A DNA stretch of 64,000 nt from Balanoglossus misakiensis. Taxonomy: Eukaryota; Hemichordata. The DNA lies in the NCBI GenBank assembly GCA_040954595.2, contig CM082591.2:2108001-2172000 (forward strand), written 5' to 3'. Numbering within the stretch: position 1 is the first letter of the stretch; every line of letters starts with the position of its first letter. Below are positions 26,377 to 39,100 of this stretch, piece after piece. The position numbers were made by a program, and so were the translations under genes. The notes beneath the pieces are model-generated. The model saw only the letters and a program-made list of their open reading frames with translations, did no database searches and was not told where the DNA came from.

Positions 26377-29300
26377 ATGGCAGATAATCCTGAAACGTAA
26401 GTATGAATGAATTGTTTTAAGGACTTGAGTCCAAGCACTGTACAGATCAGAACTGAGTTTCCAACAAGGTCAGCGCTGGGCTAACCCAAGGCTGGCTAGG
26501 GTTAGCAAATTTAGCACCTCATTATCATGCTTAGCCTGATTTTTTACTAGTGAGTGTAAACTATGATGGGAGAGAGCATTATTCATAATGGTAATTTTGG
26601 GTTCAATTTTTCGCTTCATTTCTTGTGATAGAAAGTATTATGTAACCTTTGTGTTGGTATGAGTGATATTTCATAGTTTAACGAAAGACAGAAGGTAACA
26701 GCTGTTAAAACGAGCTGACTCAAATTGAACCCTGTGGGCAAGATATTTCTTTTTGGCTGTGTGTGATTGAGTTATGCAAACAATTTGAACGTGAATTACA
26801 CAATCCTTGAATTTTTTGTCTCTAACAGCAAACCAACGGAAACTGCGGTTGACATCGAAATCGGCGACAAGAACGAAGAATCCGTCGAGGAAATTGACGT
26901 TGAAGAAGGGGGAGGAACCAACCAGACTGGTTCCGGTGATGGTCCCCAAGTTGGTGAGTCCGAATTAGCTTCAATCCAGAATTTGACCAGCGGTAAGGGC
27001 TTCAAATTGCTACCTGGTATGTCTGAACTCGGCAAAACACACGTGACACGTAAATTAATATCACCTCCCCTCAAAAATATGAAATTGCAGTACAGTACGT
27101 CCTTAAAATTCATATTTATGTCACCTCAAACAGCAGTGATAAATTGTTCACGTGTCTTTTGTATTGAGGTTCAGCCCAGGTAGCCAAAATCATACCATAT
27201 CCACTTTCATATTCCTTTCCTCTCCTCTGTGCCTCAACTTTCACCTTTGACCTTTGCTCAGCTCCCTCAAGCCCTCAGCTCCCTTACACCTTGGTTGAGT
27301 GACGCCATATTGGTTGGTTTGTTTGTTGCAGGTGATATTACATCTCAAGTGATGCAGAGCCCCCAAGTGTTGGCTGCATTGCAGGACAGATTGGATGGTT
27401 TAGTCGGCAAGGGCAGTGGTTACATTGACAGGTGAGAATTTCATTTTGTGGATATGACTCGCATGAAGCTTGTATTTTGTCCAGTTCTTTGGTTCATAGG
27501 CCTAGTTTGTAAATTTATTATCTTAGTACAACTCGGCTGCAAAAGAAGAAAACTTGCATATGTCTGCATGTTTTTCAGCATAAATATTTCTTCACATATC
27601 TACATCTGTACTGTCTCCTTTGTTCCACAGTAGTAGTTTATTACGGATGTATTTAAAAGCTCGGTTATCGAGGTAAATATAGAAAGGAAATTTAGATAAT
27701 ATGGTGTTTTAATCATCATCGGCATATTTTTAAAGGGTACAAGGTTTGCTATGAATAATTCATGTGGTAATTTGACGATTAACATCCAAAGATTGCTTGG
27801 ATTAAATTTTGTAAACAGCTGACAGGGGCTACCAGGTCATGATTTATTGTCACCGCAGGTTTTGGCATCAGGAAAGCTTGCGTATTCAGAAATTCAACCG
27901 GCGCCATTGTCATATCTTGATTTGAGTATCATGTGTGCTAAGTTGTATATTTATCTTGAATGTCTAATAATCGAGGTGTCATTCCACGCCTAAATAAGAG
28001 TGCACTGTGCTAGCTAACGAACAGATACTTGTTATACGTATTTTATAGCTAAATGTTTGTTCAGTTGTGTCAATCCTAGTTTGGTCTTCCTTGTAGTTTA
28101 CCCAAGGTGGTGAAACGTCGCATCAAAGCCTTGAAGAACCTCCAGCTGAAGTACGCCAAGACGGAAGCGAAATTCTACGAAGAAGTTCATGAATTGGAAT
28201 GCAAGTATGCGTCCCTCTACCAGTCACTTTACGAGAAGGTTAGTCAATTTTCACAAACCTGTTGGCCTGTTGGGTCAGTTCAGTTTGAGGAATTGCTTGT
28301 TCCAGATTTGAGATTTCAGTAGATAGATTGATAGATTTTATTTTCCGTTTGTCCAGAGGAAAGATGTTGTAACCGGTGCAATAGAGCCAACAGACTCTGA
28401 CTGTGAGTGGGCAAGTAGTGAAGAGGAGGAAGATGAAGAAGACAAAGAATTGCTGGCTGTAAGTGAAATCAATGTGCGTTAAATGAATGAGTAAATGACT
28501 GTAGGTGTGACCTTACTGATTATGTCAATTCCAGTAAATGAAGTCAGTGTGTGATAAATGAACTGTCTGTTGTGTATTGACAGGATGAACTGAAGAAGAA
28601 GGTAACCATTGACGATAAGGAAAAAGAAGATGGCAAGGAGGAAGGTGAGTGTTTGTCTCCTTTCCATGTATTCCTCCACCCTTTCACCACTATGGTTCAG
28701 CCCAAACCCATTGTTTTCTATGGGAAGGTAGGACCTTTGAAGAGGGCAGTGGGGGTGAAAGGGTTAAAACCATCCCTCCACTCCACTGCTTTATGTCATA
28801 AGAATATGCGTATTTCTGTGGCCATTTTTCACAATTCAAATTCTGGGCATTGCCTACTGAATAATGATCACCACTTTTGACCCGGAGTTTTTTCTTTCCC
28901 GTTCCCAGAGAGTCCAAGCGGCATCCCGGAATTCTGGCTCACGATTTTCAAGAATGTAGACATGTTGAGCGAGATGGTGCAAGAGCACGATGAACCAATA
29001 CTGCGGCATTTAGAAGATATCCAAGTTAAATTCTCCGAGCCAGGACAGACTATGGTGAGCAGCAAGTTCATACTGTTATTTAGTTTAATTTTTTACTGCT
29101 ATTCCCGTAAATTTAACGGTTGTTGTCTTTTTTTTTCCAGGGCTTCACACTTGAGTATCACTTTTCTGCTAATGATTTCTTCAATAATAAAGTCTTAACT
29201 AAACACTACACAATGCGATCGGAGCCTGATGAAAGTGATCCGTTTAGTTTTGAAGGACCTGAAATTGTTAGTTGTACAGGGTGAGTCGTGTGTTTTATAC

Positions 29301-30899
29301 AATCATTGAAAGACAGGCATGCCTTGTTTACCATATATAGAAATATGTAAATTAATTATGATTGTATACATCCAATAGAATTGTGTTTTTTTTATTACCA
29401 GATGTACAATAGACTGGAAGAAAGGAAAGAATGTCACAGTGAAAGTAATCAAGAAAAAACAAAAACACAAAGGCCGGGGGACGACCAGGACAGTTACTAA
29501 AACTGTACAGAATGATTCCTTCTTTAACTTCTTCAATCCTCCACAAGTTCCAGATGAAGGCGAAATGGTAAGTTGTGGATAGAAACCGTTTCCACAGCTC
29601 CCTGCGTGTTCATGATTACAAAAACATGGCAATGGTAGTTATGTTGTATTCCTAATAAATATATCTTTTCAAACAGGATGAAGAGACAGAGGTAGTTTTA
29701 GCAGCTGACTTTGAAATTGGTCACTTCTTCAGAGAGAGAATTATACCCAAGGCCATCCTTTATTTCACTGGTGAAGCCATTGAAGACGATGATGAGGTTA
29801 GTAGTAACGTTATTTGCCATTTTTGCGTTGTTTTCACAATTTTATTTTCAAAATTAGACATACATTTATCATACTGTTTGTAGTTTATTTTTCTTACAAG
29901 TTTTTCTCGTTTGTTTTATTCGCAGTATGAAGAAGAAGGGGAGGAAGAGGTAAATGTGAACAGAAAGGCTAGGGTAAAAACCAACTAGTAAAACGTAGTT
30001 GTATGCAAAACAAAAGAATGTTGCATGCAAACACCGCTTTTTGTCAAGAGAAAAAAAAATCACCGGGCTGCAGATAGAATATGAGCCCCAGCGTGGTTCA
30101 GTTTTCAGCACTGTACCTTACCTATCGGTGTAACTCCCTGCGTTTCCAGGTTTTGTATGTTGAATAACACCCTGTAATACAACCCTGCTTATAGCACTCA
30201 ATATTAGCTGTCCAATACCTTCTCTTACTGTAAAACCAAGACCTGTATCATAATAAATATAAAAGTCCAGTTATTTAGTTGATTACTATGAAGCTATTAT
30301 AGGCAAATAATACCCTGTGTTCAACACACCAGTAAAATAACACCCCAGCTGCCATGTGACTAACACCCTTCAAGTGGTATTTTACCCAAATAATACCCTG
30401 CACATTATTACCAATGTTAACACCATATGTTGTTATAGGTAAATAATAACCTTTCCGGAGTATTTATATGGGTGTAGGCAGAATGTGACTGATTGGCTAA
30501 TCAGAAGGGTAATTGTAATTGAAACTCCATGATCAGCCAATGAGAAAGGGTGTTATATGCTGCATTTGTTTGTCAACAGGATGCTGAGGGTGAAGAAGGA
30601 GATGAAGAAGATGAAAATGATCCTGATTATGATCCTAGTAAAGTAAGTCGTCATACAGTGTGTGTTTGATGTGATCCTGGTGAAATGAAGGCTTGTGGAG
30701 TGCTGGAAAGTTATGGAAAGCTAAGGCACTTCATCTGGAAAGTTAATAAACCACTCACAGATATAATCCTGGAAAGGCTCAGGGAAAATCCAGGAATTTT
30801 TAGTGAGTTTATTACGGTACTGGTGGCAAAAATGTAATTTTGGATGTCTCTTTTTTTCACCAGGACGGACAAAAACCAGCTGAATGCAAGCAACAGTGA
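26377..30899 (+). CDS. NAP1L1: Nucleosome assembly protein 1-like (NAP1L1-type)
   Basis: 13 coding exons encode 414 aa (human NAP1L1 is 391): 26377-26396, 26829-26953, 27332-27431, 28097-28238, 28357-28458, 28584-28644, 28909-29054, 29141-29280, 29402-29567, 29677-29796, 29926-29949, 30580-30642, 30864-30899. The acidic N-terminus is followed by the NAP domain (about 82-375) with hallmark strings VLAALQDRLDGLVG, KFYEEVHELECKYA, GIPEFWLTIFKNVDML, QEHDEPIL, MRSEPDESDPFSF, CTIDWKKGKNVT and FFNFFNPP. A basic KKKQKHKGRG segment acts as the nuclear localisation signal in this family. The acidic tail ends NDPDYDP then CKQQ, a CaaX-type prenylation box typical of NAP1L1. It is an H2A-H2B chaperone shuttling between cytoplasm and nucleus. 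It lies downstream of LRRIQ1 on the same strand and convergent with MOB2. It is probably the pre-duplication NAP1L1/NAP1L4 orthologue. Confidence 0.96.
28678..28765 (+). mobile_element. MITE 'AACCCTTTCACC', well-preserved copy in NAP1L intron 6
   Basis: It begins ACCCTTTCACC and ends GGGGTGAAAGGGTT, so both terminal inverted repeats are intact. The interior CCCAAACCCATTGTTTTCTA matches the other copies. It is about 88 bp and non-coding, and must depend on another element's transposase. Confidence 0.75.
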
Positions 30900-32030
30900 A
30901 GCTAGCAAAATTATTTTGTCATTTCGTACCCCAAGATTTACACTTTGTTTTTCACAGCGTCATCCATGTCTGAACCAAGTCGTTTGCAATCCCAGCTGTG
31001 TGTAGCCACTCTTAGCTACAATAGTTACTATAGAAACGAAAGGGCGGATTATTTTTTTGCCCTTTAGAGAGACAAATCTTTACAAAGTGAACATTGAGAC
31101 CATTTTGTGTGTGTCTGTGTGTCATTACTGTCTCTGCGTAATGTCACCATTTACAAACTACTTAAATTTTGTGTATCTAACAACCTCAAGCAGAACGGAA
31201 CCTAAATGGGCAGGGCTGTATTAGCTTCGTGACAGAAGTTTCCATTGAGATGTTTGGGGGGAACCCTTTTAAAGGCCAGCAATCATCTTATGTGGTGACG
31301 TAATTTGTACAAGTTAGCCTCTTTCCTGAACTTGATACCAAAATTTTGCTCTTGAAAGCTGTGTCGAAAATGTATATAAAAACAGCAATGCACTTCACTA
31401 CTTCTGAATAGTTGGTTTCTGTCACCGAAGGCACTCTATTGAATTCACTTCAACCCGTTTGTCCACAAATTTGTTAAAAGCTCCACACACACCATTCCTC
31501 AGTCTAAACTGACCCGTGCATCCATCCAAAAGGTGAATTTTGCACTGCCATTCATAACATCCCGTGTTTTCGTAAATAAATCGCATGTATTCTCAGAGTT
31601 GTGGAGTATATACAGTGTTCCCAGTATTCAACAAGTTGCTGTTTTTATGTTTGACAGATAATAATGCTTGCCAGTGTTCATAGCAACTTGCCGTGCGTGC
31701 AGTTTTTCCGTAATCACTTGATGAAAATCCCATGTTACTGTAACAAAATGCGTTTTCAGGAGTTTGTAAACCCATTTTTATGAACGATCCAGACTTCATT
31801 GTAGCTATTTTTGTACTTTATTCAAATTTGAGCCAATTGAATACAAAACATACTTTGTCTATTTATTTGTACTTAATTTTATTTCTGATGTATTTTGGGG
31901 GACTGGTTCAATTTTTGCTTGTAATTTCAGTGCTTTGTAGAAATTATGCTCAATGTAATTTTCAGAATTCTGCACAAAGTTGTAAACTGTCAGATGTTAT
32001 AATCCTCTGAATGCATGCAGTCACAAGTAC

Positions 32031-32161
32031 TATCCAATCAGGTTAGCTTTTACAGAATGTAATCCAATCAGAATCTGTGGTTTTTATCCAAGTGTCTGAT
32101 AGGCTGTGTGGCAGAGATCCATCCAATCAGATTGGCTCTTTCCTGATATTTATCCAATCAG
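32031..32161 (+). repeat. Array of four ATCCAATCA (CCAAT-type) motifs
   Basis: ATCCAATCA occurs at about 32032, 32062, 32121 and 32152, with a degenerate ATCCAAG in the missing slot near 32086. This gives a roughly 30-bp period. It lies in the presumed NAP1L 3' UTR or flank. CCAAT binds NF-Y in animals; a function here is speculative. Confidence 0.6.
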
Positions 32162-32382
32162 GTTTGATCTTAGCAATTTTCAAGGTGGATTCTTTAGCAT
32201 TTTGAAGAATTCACCTGTTTGCCTGTAAGGGAAATAAACAGTAAGAATGATTATAAATATTGAGTAAGATTTGCAGAGATTTTTATGACTTGGATGTAGA
32301 TGAGCTGATGCACAATTAAGGTTCAGTTTTGCTTGACGATATTGGACATTTTTCAGAAACCTTGATAGCATGGAGTAAATTT

Positions 32383-32388
32383 AATAAA
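32383..32388 (+). terminator. Candidate NAP1L poly(A) signal AATAAA
   Basis: A canonical AATAAA lies about 1.5 kb after the NAP1L stop. Another lies near 31573, and the hexamer actually used cannot be decided from sequence. Confidence 0.35.
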
Positions 32389-32559
32389 GCACGTAGTGCA
32401 GAAACCAAAATATTATGTAGAGACAACCAGATTTTTACTTGTATTATGTTACTGTGAATCTGTGCTAATGATGTAGTTGATCCCCGCCCCCCTAGGCCCT
32501 CTCCCCTCCCCTCCCCTGACCTCCAATGCGTGGAAAACCTCCGGCCATGTTTTGCATAA

Positions 32560-32825
32560 AACGAAGGGTTCAGCAGTGTCGATAGAGGGCGCACACTGAC
32601 GTCATCAATTTTTCAACATGGCCGCGTGCATGTGGGGTGGCGTGTCGTCTGCTGTGCCAACAGTTTGAAGTTTCTGCTATATTCCCTGTAAGACACTGAG
32701 AAACGAGCCTATGGAACAGACGTCTTTTTATGCAACGCTTCTGGATGAACAGCCAACAAGGACAAACAGAAGAACGTGTGTGCGCTGGAGAAATTGTTTG
32801 GTCCATGGATGTGCACGGTAGGTAC
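32560..32825 (+). promoter_or_regulatory. CpG-richer segment with a CRE and candidate short first exon
   Basis: TGACGTCA (a perfect CRE) at 32597-32604 stands among several CpGs. Downstream, an ATG at 32711 opens a 36-codon frame that ends at a donor-like CACG|GTAGGT near 32819. No following exon was recognised on the plus strand, so this may be an orphan promoter or a non-coding transcript. Confidence 0.3.
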
Positions 32826-33633
32826 TACAACTTTCGCATTTTCCCCTCACAATGTACATGACCCCGAGTGTGTTAGCACCTGTAAAATTTGGGGATATGT
32901 CATTGGCTGTAAGGAAACTAGTGTGTGCCTCCTGGTTGGTTGAGCTGTAGAAACTTGCTCTGCAGATGTGACGAGGGCGTGGCATGAGGGGTCGAGGGGT
33001 CACCGCCACGCCCACTTTCTACACCAGGTGGTGTTTACACGATGCCGTGGTCGGACATTTGAACCACTCAGCGTCGTGCGCACTATGCACTATTGCGCTC
33101 CAGAATACACACCGCCGGCCCAAATGACTAGGTGTTTCTGATATTTAACAGCCAAGCAAATGAGTTTTGCGAGAACTACAGCAATTCGTATCGTATATTC
33201 TTGAAAAACGCGTAGTTTTACAAGTAACATCTTGTAGTCATGTGAACGTTGAAAATGTATAAAGAGCGCCCCCAACGGTTATATTTCAGTGTACTTTCAG
33301 CAAAGCCATGTGTCAAGTTTGACATTTATGTGAAGTGAGGGCAGTCACACACACAGGAAATTCAGGGAGATGTGTCAGTATCACACAGACCAAGAGCAAC
33401 ATACAGACACAATCATCAAGGTTATTAAAAACACAGTCACCTTTTTCAATACGCTTTATTACATTTTGTCTACACTTCGGTACCACCCTGCAAAGTTCTT
33501 TTAAATCTCTGTCACTACATTTCATGTACTGCACACGTACACTACCTACGTTTTTGCCTCTTGCAATTCAAACAATTCTATGTTACTTTCTCAACACCTG
33601 CCATTTTCATGTCTAGTACCTTCAAGCAGTCAT

Positions 33634-33722
33634 GAATTTGAGCTCAAAGTGAGGCTGAATGGGAAAACCCATTGATGTGATTGGTCAACTTTCCCCATTG
33701 GCCTCACTTTGAGTTCAAATTC
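33634..33722. mobile_element. Short hairpin element (MITE-like)
   Basis: The left arm starts GAATTTGAGCTCAAAGTGAG and the right arm is its near-exact reverse complement, with stems of about 33 bp. It has no coding content. It is a typical non-autonomous inverted-repeat element; no target duplication was confirmed. Confidence 0.6.
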
Positions 33723-35865
33723 GGCTGCGTGGCTAGACTGATGAAAAGGATGTACATGTATTGAGTAAAATACACCTCACACAATTATACACTTGTAAAA
33801 TCGCATTATGCTGATCCGAAACAAGGCAACCAATACAGCTCTCTGGATTGGTCAATAAATAGACTAACTATGCAGTTGCACTCTCCTTTAAACCAATCAA
33901 AATATGTTTTGCATCGGATTGAAGATTGTCTCGGCTGTCGAAATATGTTGAAGGGATGGGATAATATTATATATTATATAAAGACTACAACGTGTTTCTG
34001 TTGACAATCATGGCACTTCTAAGAATGATGTCTTGTCGTAGACAAGTTTTCTCGTGGTCCTACAAATACACAAACCTCAGAGCACCAATTTTATACTTTG
34101 AATTCGTTTTTATGTACACCAGGCAAAGAAACAAAAGTGAGACAAAAGTAGACCAAACTTTCTTCCACTATCAACTTTTAGTTTTGAATAAGGGCAGGTC
34201 AAATTGGGCCGATTTTTTGCACACAAGATGATTGATAATTTCATCTCCACATGCAGCATGAAGTGTGTTGCAAGATGACTCACATATCACATCAGCATCC
34301 AAGAAAGCCAGTGAAACCAATTATTTGTGATCACAAACAGAGAAAAAATATGCAAATAAATACACAACCCCCTTTCTGAGAAAAATTAAACATATGGCAC
34401 TATCATATTTTATCTTCTTACTAATTCTTGTGCAACTCAAAATATCACATTATAAATTTGGGGCCTAGGTGTTGAAAGTCAAACAGACAAACTTAATAAT
34501 TATACCTCATAATGTATTTTTACAGCCAAATGTACAGAAATTAAAAAATAACACATCTAGACAACATGAATAAACTCTAATGATAGTTTACAATACAATC
34601 TCTGATGACCATTAACCTTAGCATCTGCTCCACAAACTTTACAATTGTTTGAAACTAAAACAAGATAAAGTCTCCACCATGGCAGCCATTTTGAATTCCT
34701 GTTTCCTTTGAAATAATGAAATAAATAGAAACAGGTTAAACTCTTTAGTATTACGAGTCAAATGACAAGCCTTGAAAACAGGGGTGTCTAATTAAAATTT
34801 GGTGTCCTACATGTAAAAGGTGTGAAATTATTTCTTGCACAAAAATACTAGGGCATATTTGACACACTGAATTACCAGCACGCTAAATTCTAACTGGATG
34901 TTCTAGGTTTATACACTAAGTACATTACGCTTTATCTTCGCTGTGTTGCATATATCATTCAATTCTTATATAACATGTCATGTACCCAATTCGGCAAAGG
35001 TGTAGAATCACCTATATTGAAATCAGTCTAACCACAAGTTGCCATGGAAAGTTGAAACTAGCCAATCACAGAGTTTGACTTGAGTGGCTATGCGAAATCA
35101 TTATTTTAAAACAACAATTTTGATTGGCTGCTGGTGACCTGCAACAAATCACGGGCTCCATCCACCAATAGGAAAAGACAACAGCAGCAGAGTGATAAAT
35201 GACAAATGAAAGTTTTACATTTCTGATACAGATTTGTTTGAAAACTCAAGCACAGAATTCAACAAAGCGAACACCCTCATTTGAATGTTGAGAAACGTCA
35301 CCTTTCCAACATCTGGAGAAATGTCGTACTATAATAACAAAGAACTTATTTCAGCAAAAATGCAGCTATATTGACTTATAAACTATAATACCAAATGAAA
35401 ACATTCCATCCACACAACTAACTCAACTCAAAACTCGCTCGCTCTGGATTTGAGTTGACAACCACTGAAATAAAACTGTGCGCGTTTAACAATACATTTA
35501 CAGAATAAAATAATTTGAAAAATAAAACAAGCGTCTTGAAATACCCTCAAGTGTCTGCACAAAGCTAATAGATATGTCCTTTAAAACATTCCTATAGTTG
35601 ATAAGTTTTGAAAGTCAAGTGACACCGTTATTATGTTCATGATTTGGAAAGTGTAATCTGTAATCAAGTAAGGAATAGTTCCACGTGTTCTATGCCGAGA
35701 TGTACCTGTGTACATATGCACTATGTACCATCTAACGCTATTGTTTTAAGAGTAGCACAATCCGTAAATTGCTTTCTGAAATGGCAGTTTTTAATCAAGT
35801 TTATCTATGCAGTTTCCTTGCTGAATCGAGGTCATTTTCCGCTTTCCAAAGTGAAGGAGACGCCA

Positions 35866-36095
35866 TCCGTTGATTTGAAATCATTCCGCCATGCTGGATT
35901 TGAGACTGTTCCACGTTTCAGGTGCTTCGGCTGCATTGTGATGTTCACCCTGCCATATTGGATTTGAAATCACTCCTCCATGTTGGATTTGAAATCAGTC
36001 AGCCATGTTGGATTCGAAAACGGCCCGCCATATTGAATTTGGAATCAGTCCATCACATTGGAAGTGTAACCGTCCTGCTAGATTGAATTTTTCGA
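35866..36095 (+). repeat. Imperfect tandem array with CCATnTTG cores
   Basis: Units of about 27-30 bp resemble CCATGTTGGATTTGAAATCA and are repeated at least six times with drift. The array sits just beyond the MOB2 stop codon, in its presumed 3' UTR. CCATnTT is the core recognised by YY1 in animals, but the array could simply be a decayed minisatellite. Confidence 0.65.
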
Positions 36096-36188
36096 TTGTC
36101 CTCAAGAAAGCATTGCATTTATAGTCTGTGTTTTTTTTGTTTGGTTTAATAATCATCATTGCATTATCAGTACAGAATGCTTCCGAGT

Positions 36189-39100
36189 CTACCTAGCGGT
36201 CGTGGCATTCGCAGTCTGTGATACGTCCTTGGAGCGCGAGCGGTGCTTCTCATCATTGAGTCCCAGGACTTCGATGAGATCGTCCAGCACCGCGCACTCT
36301 TTGCTCTCGATCACGTTGAACTCCCGCGAGAAGTAAATAAAGTGGGCAAACAAACAGTTGAGATGTGAGCTCATGTCCAACATGACCATCTGTTCAAAGT
36401 GTGCGTGGTAAATGTGAGCGAGTACGTGGAACAACAGCCGGAATATCCTCTGCACGATGACGTCATAGTCCTGCGGGAAGACATGGCCTGCAGGGAAGAA
36501 ATATGAAACAATTTTTATTTCCTGGAAATTCTTATTCTGAATCAAGCTGACTGTAGTTCCAAGTTTCCAGATTTGGCAGAACTTCGCATAAAGAGTTTCA
36601 CACATACACATACTCACACACACACACACACACACACACACGTATATACAGATTCACCCACTAAAAACGCCTCATATAAGTTCCCAAGTCTAGTGACACA
36701 CACACACTCACCATATTTGGTTGGGAAGACATGCTCCTCGTTCATAAGTTTTTGTACCGATGACATGACATAGTCCACATATTGTGCGGCAGTACATTTC
36801 ATCTTTTTACCTTTCTCATCAAGCCATGTGTAAACACTGCAAAAAAAGAACACATTTACACCGATTATCGAAATCCTAGAAACAATTTTGGGGTAACTAA
36901 TTATCATTTCCTGGAGTTCTGTCACAATTCTGAAGTCTTATGTCATTCTAGATTTATATTTTGACGTTGCAGCTTTAATTTCAACTGATAGGTTAGTGGG
37001 AAGTTGTCAAACAAGCTAGTTTCCGGAGAAATAATTCCATTACTCTGGTCTCTAGATACGACTGATTATGTATGTGCTATAGTTCACAGTTTCCTGCAAA
37101 ATATCAGTTCCTGTAATAGATCTCTCACTTCGTCCTAAATAACGTGAACAGTTTCTAATGGAGTTCATATTAAGGATGTCAATACACACACCAAAGAATA
37201 TCGAAATTCAATTCTATGACTTCCTGAGAATGCACACAGCATTAAGAGCTACGAAAGGTGGCAACGACCTCTGACCCTTGACCCCAAAGACACAGAAATA
37301 CAGCAACATGAAATAGACACTTACGTAGAATTAGGTGCTGTCATCATAGTGCAATGTGACGACGTACAGAACTCTGATATACAGCCATACTGCAAATTTA
37401 TGTTATTAAAAAATGCTATCGCTGCAAAAAATAAACAAGATTGACACAAATTACTTTAATTTTAAGTTTTCGCAAGAACTTTAGCAGGCATCGATGCACA
37501 TGCATGGTAAAACGTAAAACCTATGGAGTGTATCGTTCATAAGATCTCATCCTTCGGGATACTAAACTGAAATTGCGCCCTATTTAATTACTCATTTCAT
37601 TTCTTATTCATGAAGCAGAATTCATTACAATGAGTGGATTGATTATCACAAGAAGTAGTCTAATATTTAAGCAATAAAACACCCCCAGCCATGGTATAGC
37701 ACGAGATTTTGACCAGTTCACGACATATACGCACGAGCGATAGCGAGTGCGTATATGGAGTTGAACTGGTCAAAATCGAGTGGTATACCATGGCTCGGGG
37801 TGTTTTATTGCTATTATATTATGCCAGTATATTGAAACTTTGCATAAAACATTTTAAAAAGGCATTTTCTTTGACTATGATATATGACTGTGGTATATGG
37901 CTAATATATCACGGTCACGTGTCGTGTCTCGACCAATCAAATAGTGTGATTTACACCATCAATATACTGGTATGATATAATTATTATTGTAACATTGCAA
38001 GCCTGATAACGTCTGGACACTTACCAGACATTGCGAACAAGAAGATCATATCTAGACACTTACCAAATGTGGCAAGCCACTCATTAAGTTCAATCCCATC
38101 GGGTAAATGGACAGCCTCAGTAAAATCCAAATGCATTATTTTGGCACTGGTATATTTCGCATCTAAGTACAACTTCTTTTCTTCCACTGGTGGTTTCTTT
38201 TCCTTCCTACCCGCCTTCCTGTTGGTCACGGGAAGAAAAATATCAGGAATGAGTATATCCAGTAGTTTCAGGTCCGGAAGCAAGATGGTCGATACATGGA
38301 TGAAATTCTGAGGCCAGCCCAGAGTTTATGGCTAGAAATGTTTGAAGTACACGTTGGTTGCATCCAGTCTCTAACACAACAGATTTTCAAGGTTGCACTG
38401 ACACAGTCATCATTAGGTTGTTTACCTGAGGTCACTATCTAAGCGTTATCTGTGAACACACCAAAGCTGATAAGATGTTTTTCCCAAAGCAGGTCAGACA
38501 ATATTTGAAGCAAACATCATCCTAATTAACCAATATTTTTCACCCCCCTCCCCACCAAAAGAGAAACAAACACCCTATATATAAAGAACAGATGCGACCT
38601 TACCATCTGACTAGATTCAACATTTTCCCACCGTTTGAAACACAGAGCAGTTTTTACGCTGTTGATCGCAAAGCTAGGGGGCCTCACACAGGCTTCGGGC
38701 TTCACCTGTTCGTGACCTTAAACGACCTTTCTTATAAAGCACACTTATTGATCATCCATCGATCGAAGACACAGCCAATTTGCTCTGTTCTGACTTCGCT
38801 CAACAAACGAAAATTGGAGCAAACGATTTCAACTGATTTACGTGCTGTGTCATTTGAGGAAAGACCGTTACTTCCAACGTAAATCCTATCCGAGTTTGAT
38901 GATACAAATTAGAATATGCTCCCCGTGCCCAGCTGAATAATTCCATGGGTGTGGTCAATGACAGAAAGTAAATACAACACAGTGATAATGTAATCAACTA
39001 TATATAGCACAACCCCTAACACTAAGAGCTCAAAAGCTTCCATGATGTATTTTGCAGAACCTCATCCAACTGTCTGTCACTAGACATCCTTCTTTATTTG

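Larger units (their letters stand above)
33455..36188 (-). other. Region downstream of the MOB2 stop (probable long 3' UTR)
   Basis: No gene is recognised here. The AT-rich sequence is consistent with a long MOB2 3' UTR. TTTATT at 33455-33460 is AATAAA on the minus strand and could be a distal poly(A) signal; nearer hexamers also exist. It contains the hairpin at 33634-33722 and the imperfect tandem array at 35866-36095. Confidence 0.4.

Noticed and set aside
36573-36773. Thr-His repeat frame and its Cys-Val antisense
   Set aside because: They arise from the CA microsatellite in a MOB2 intron.
37325-37389. Shorter MOB2 exon 3 starting at 37389
   Set aside because: An acceptor further upstream (exon start 37421) restores the conserved IAFFNNINLQ segment and the correct phase.
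37984-38283. MOB2 exon 2 extended upstream and downstream as one 99-codon frame
   Set aside because: The upstream part begins at a non-ATG codon and precedes an acceptor at 38219-38220; the downstream part runs past a GTAAGT donor. Splicing to 37421 and 42016 gives the conserved MOB2 sequence.
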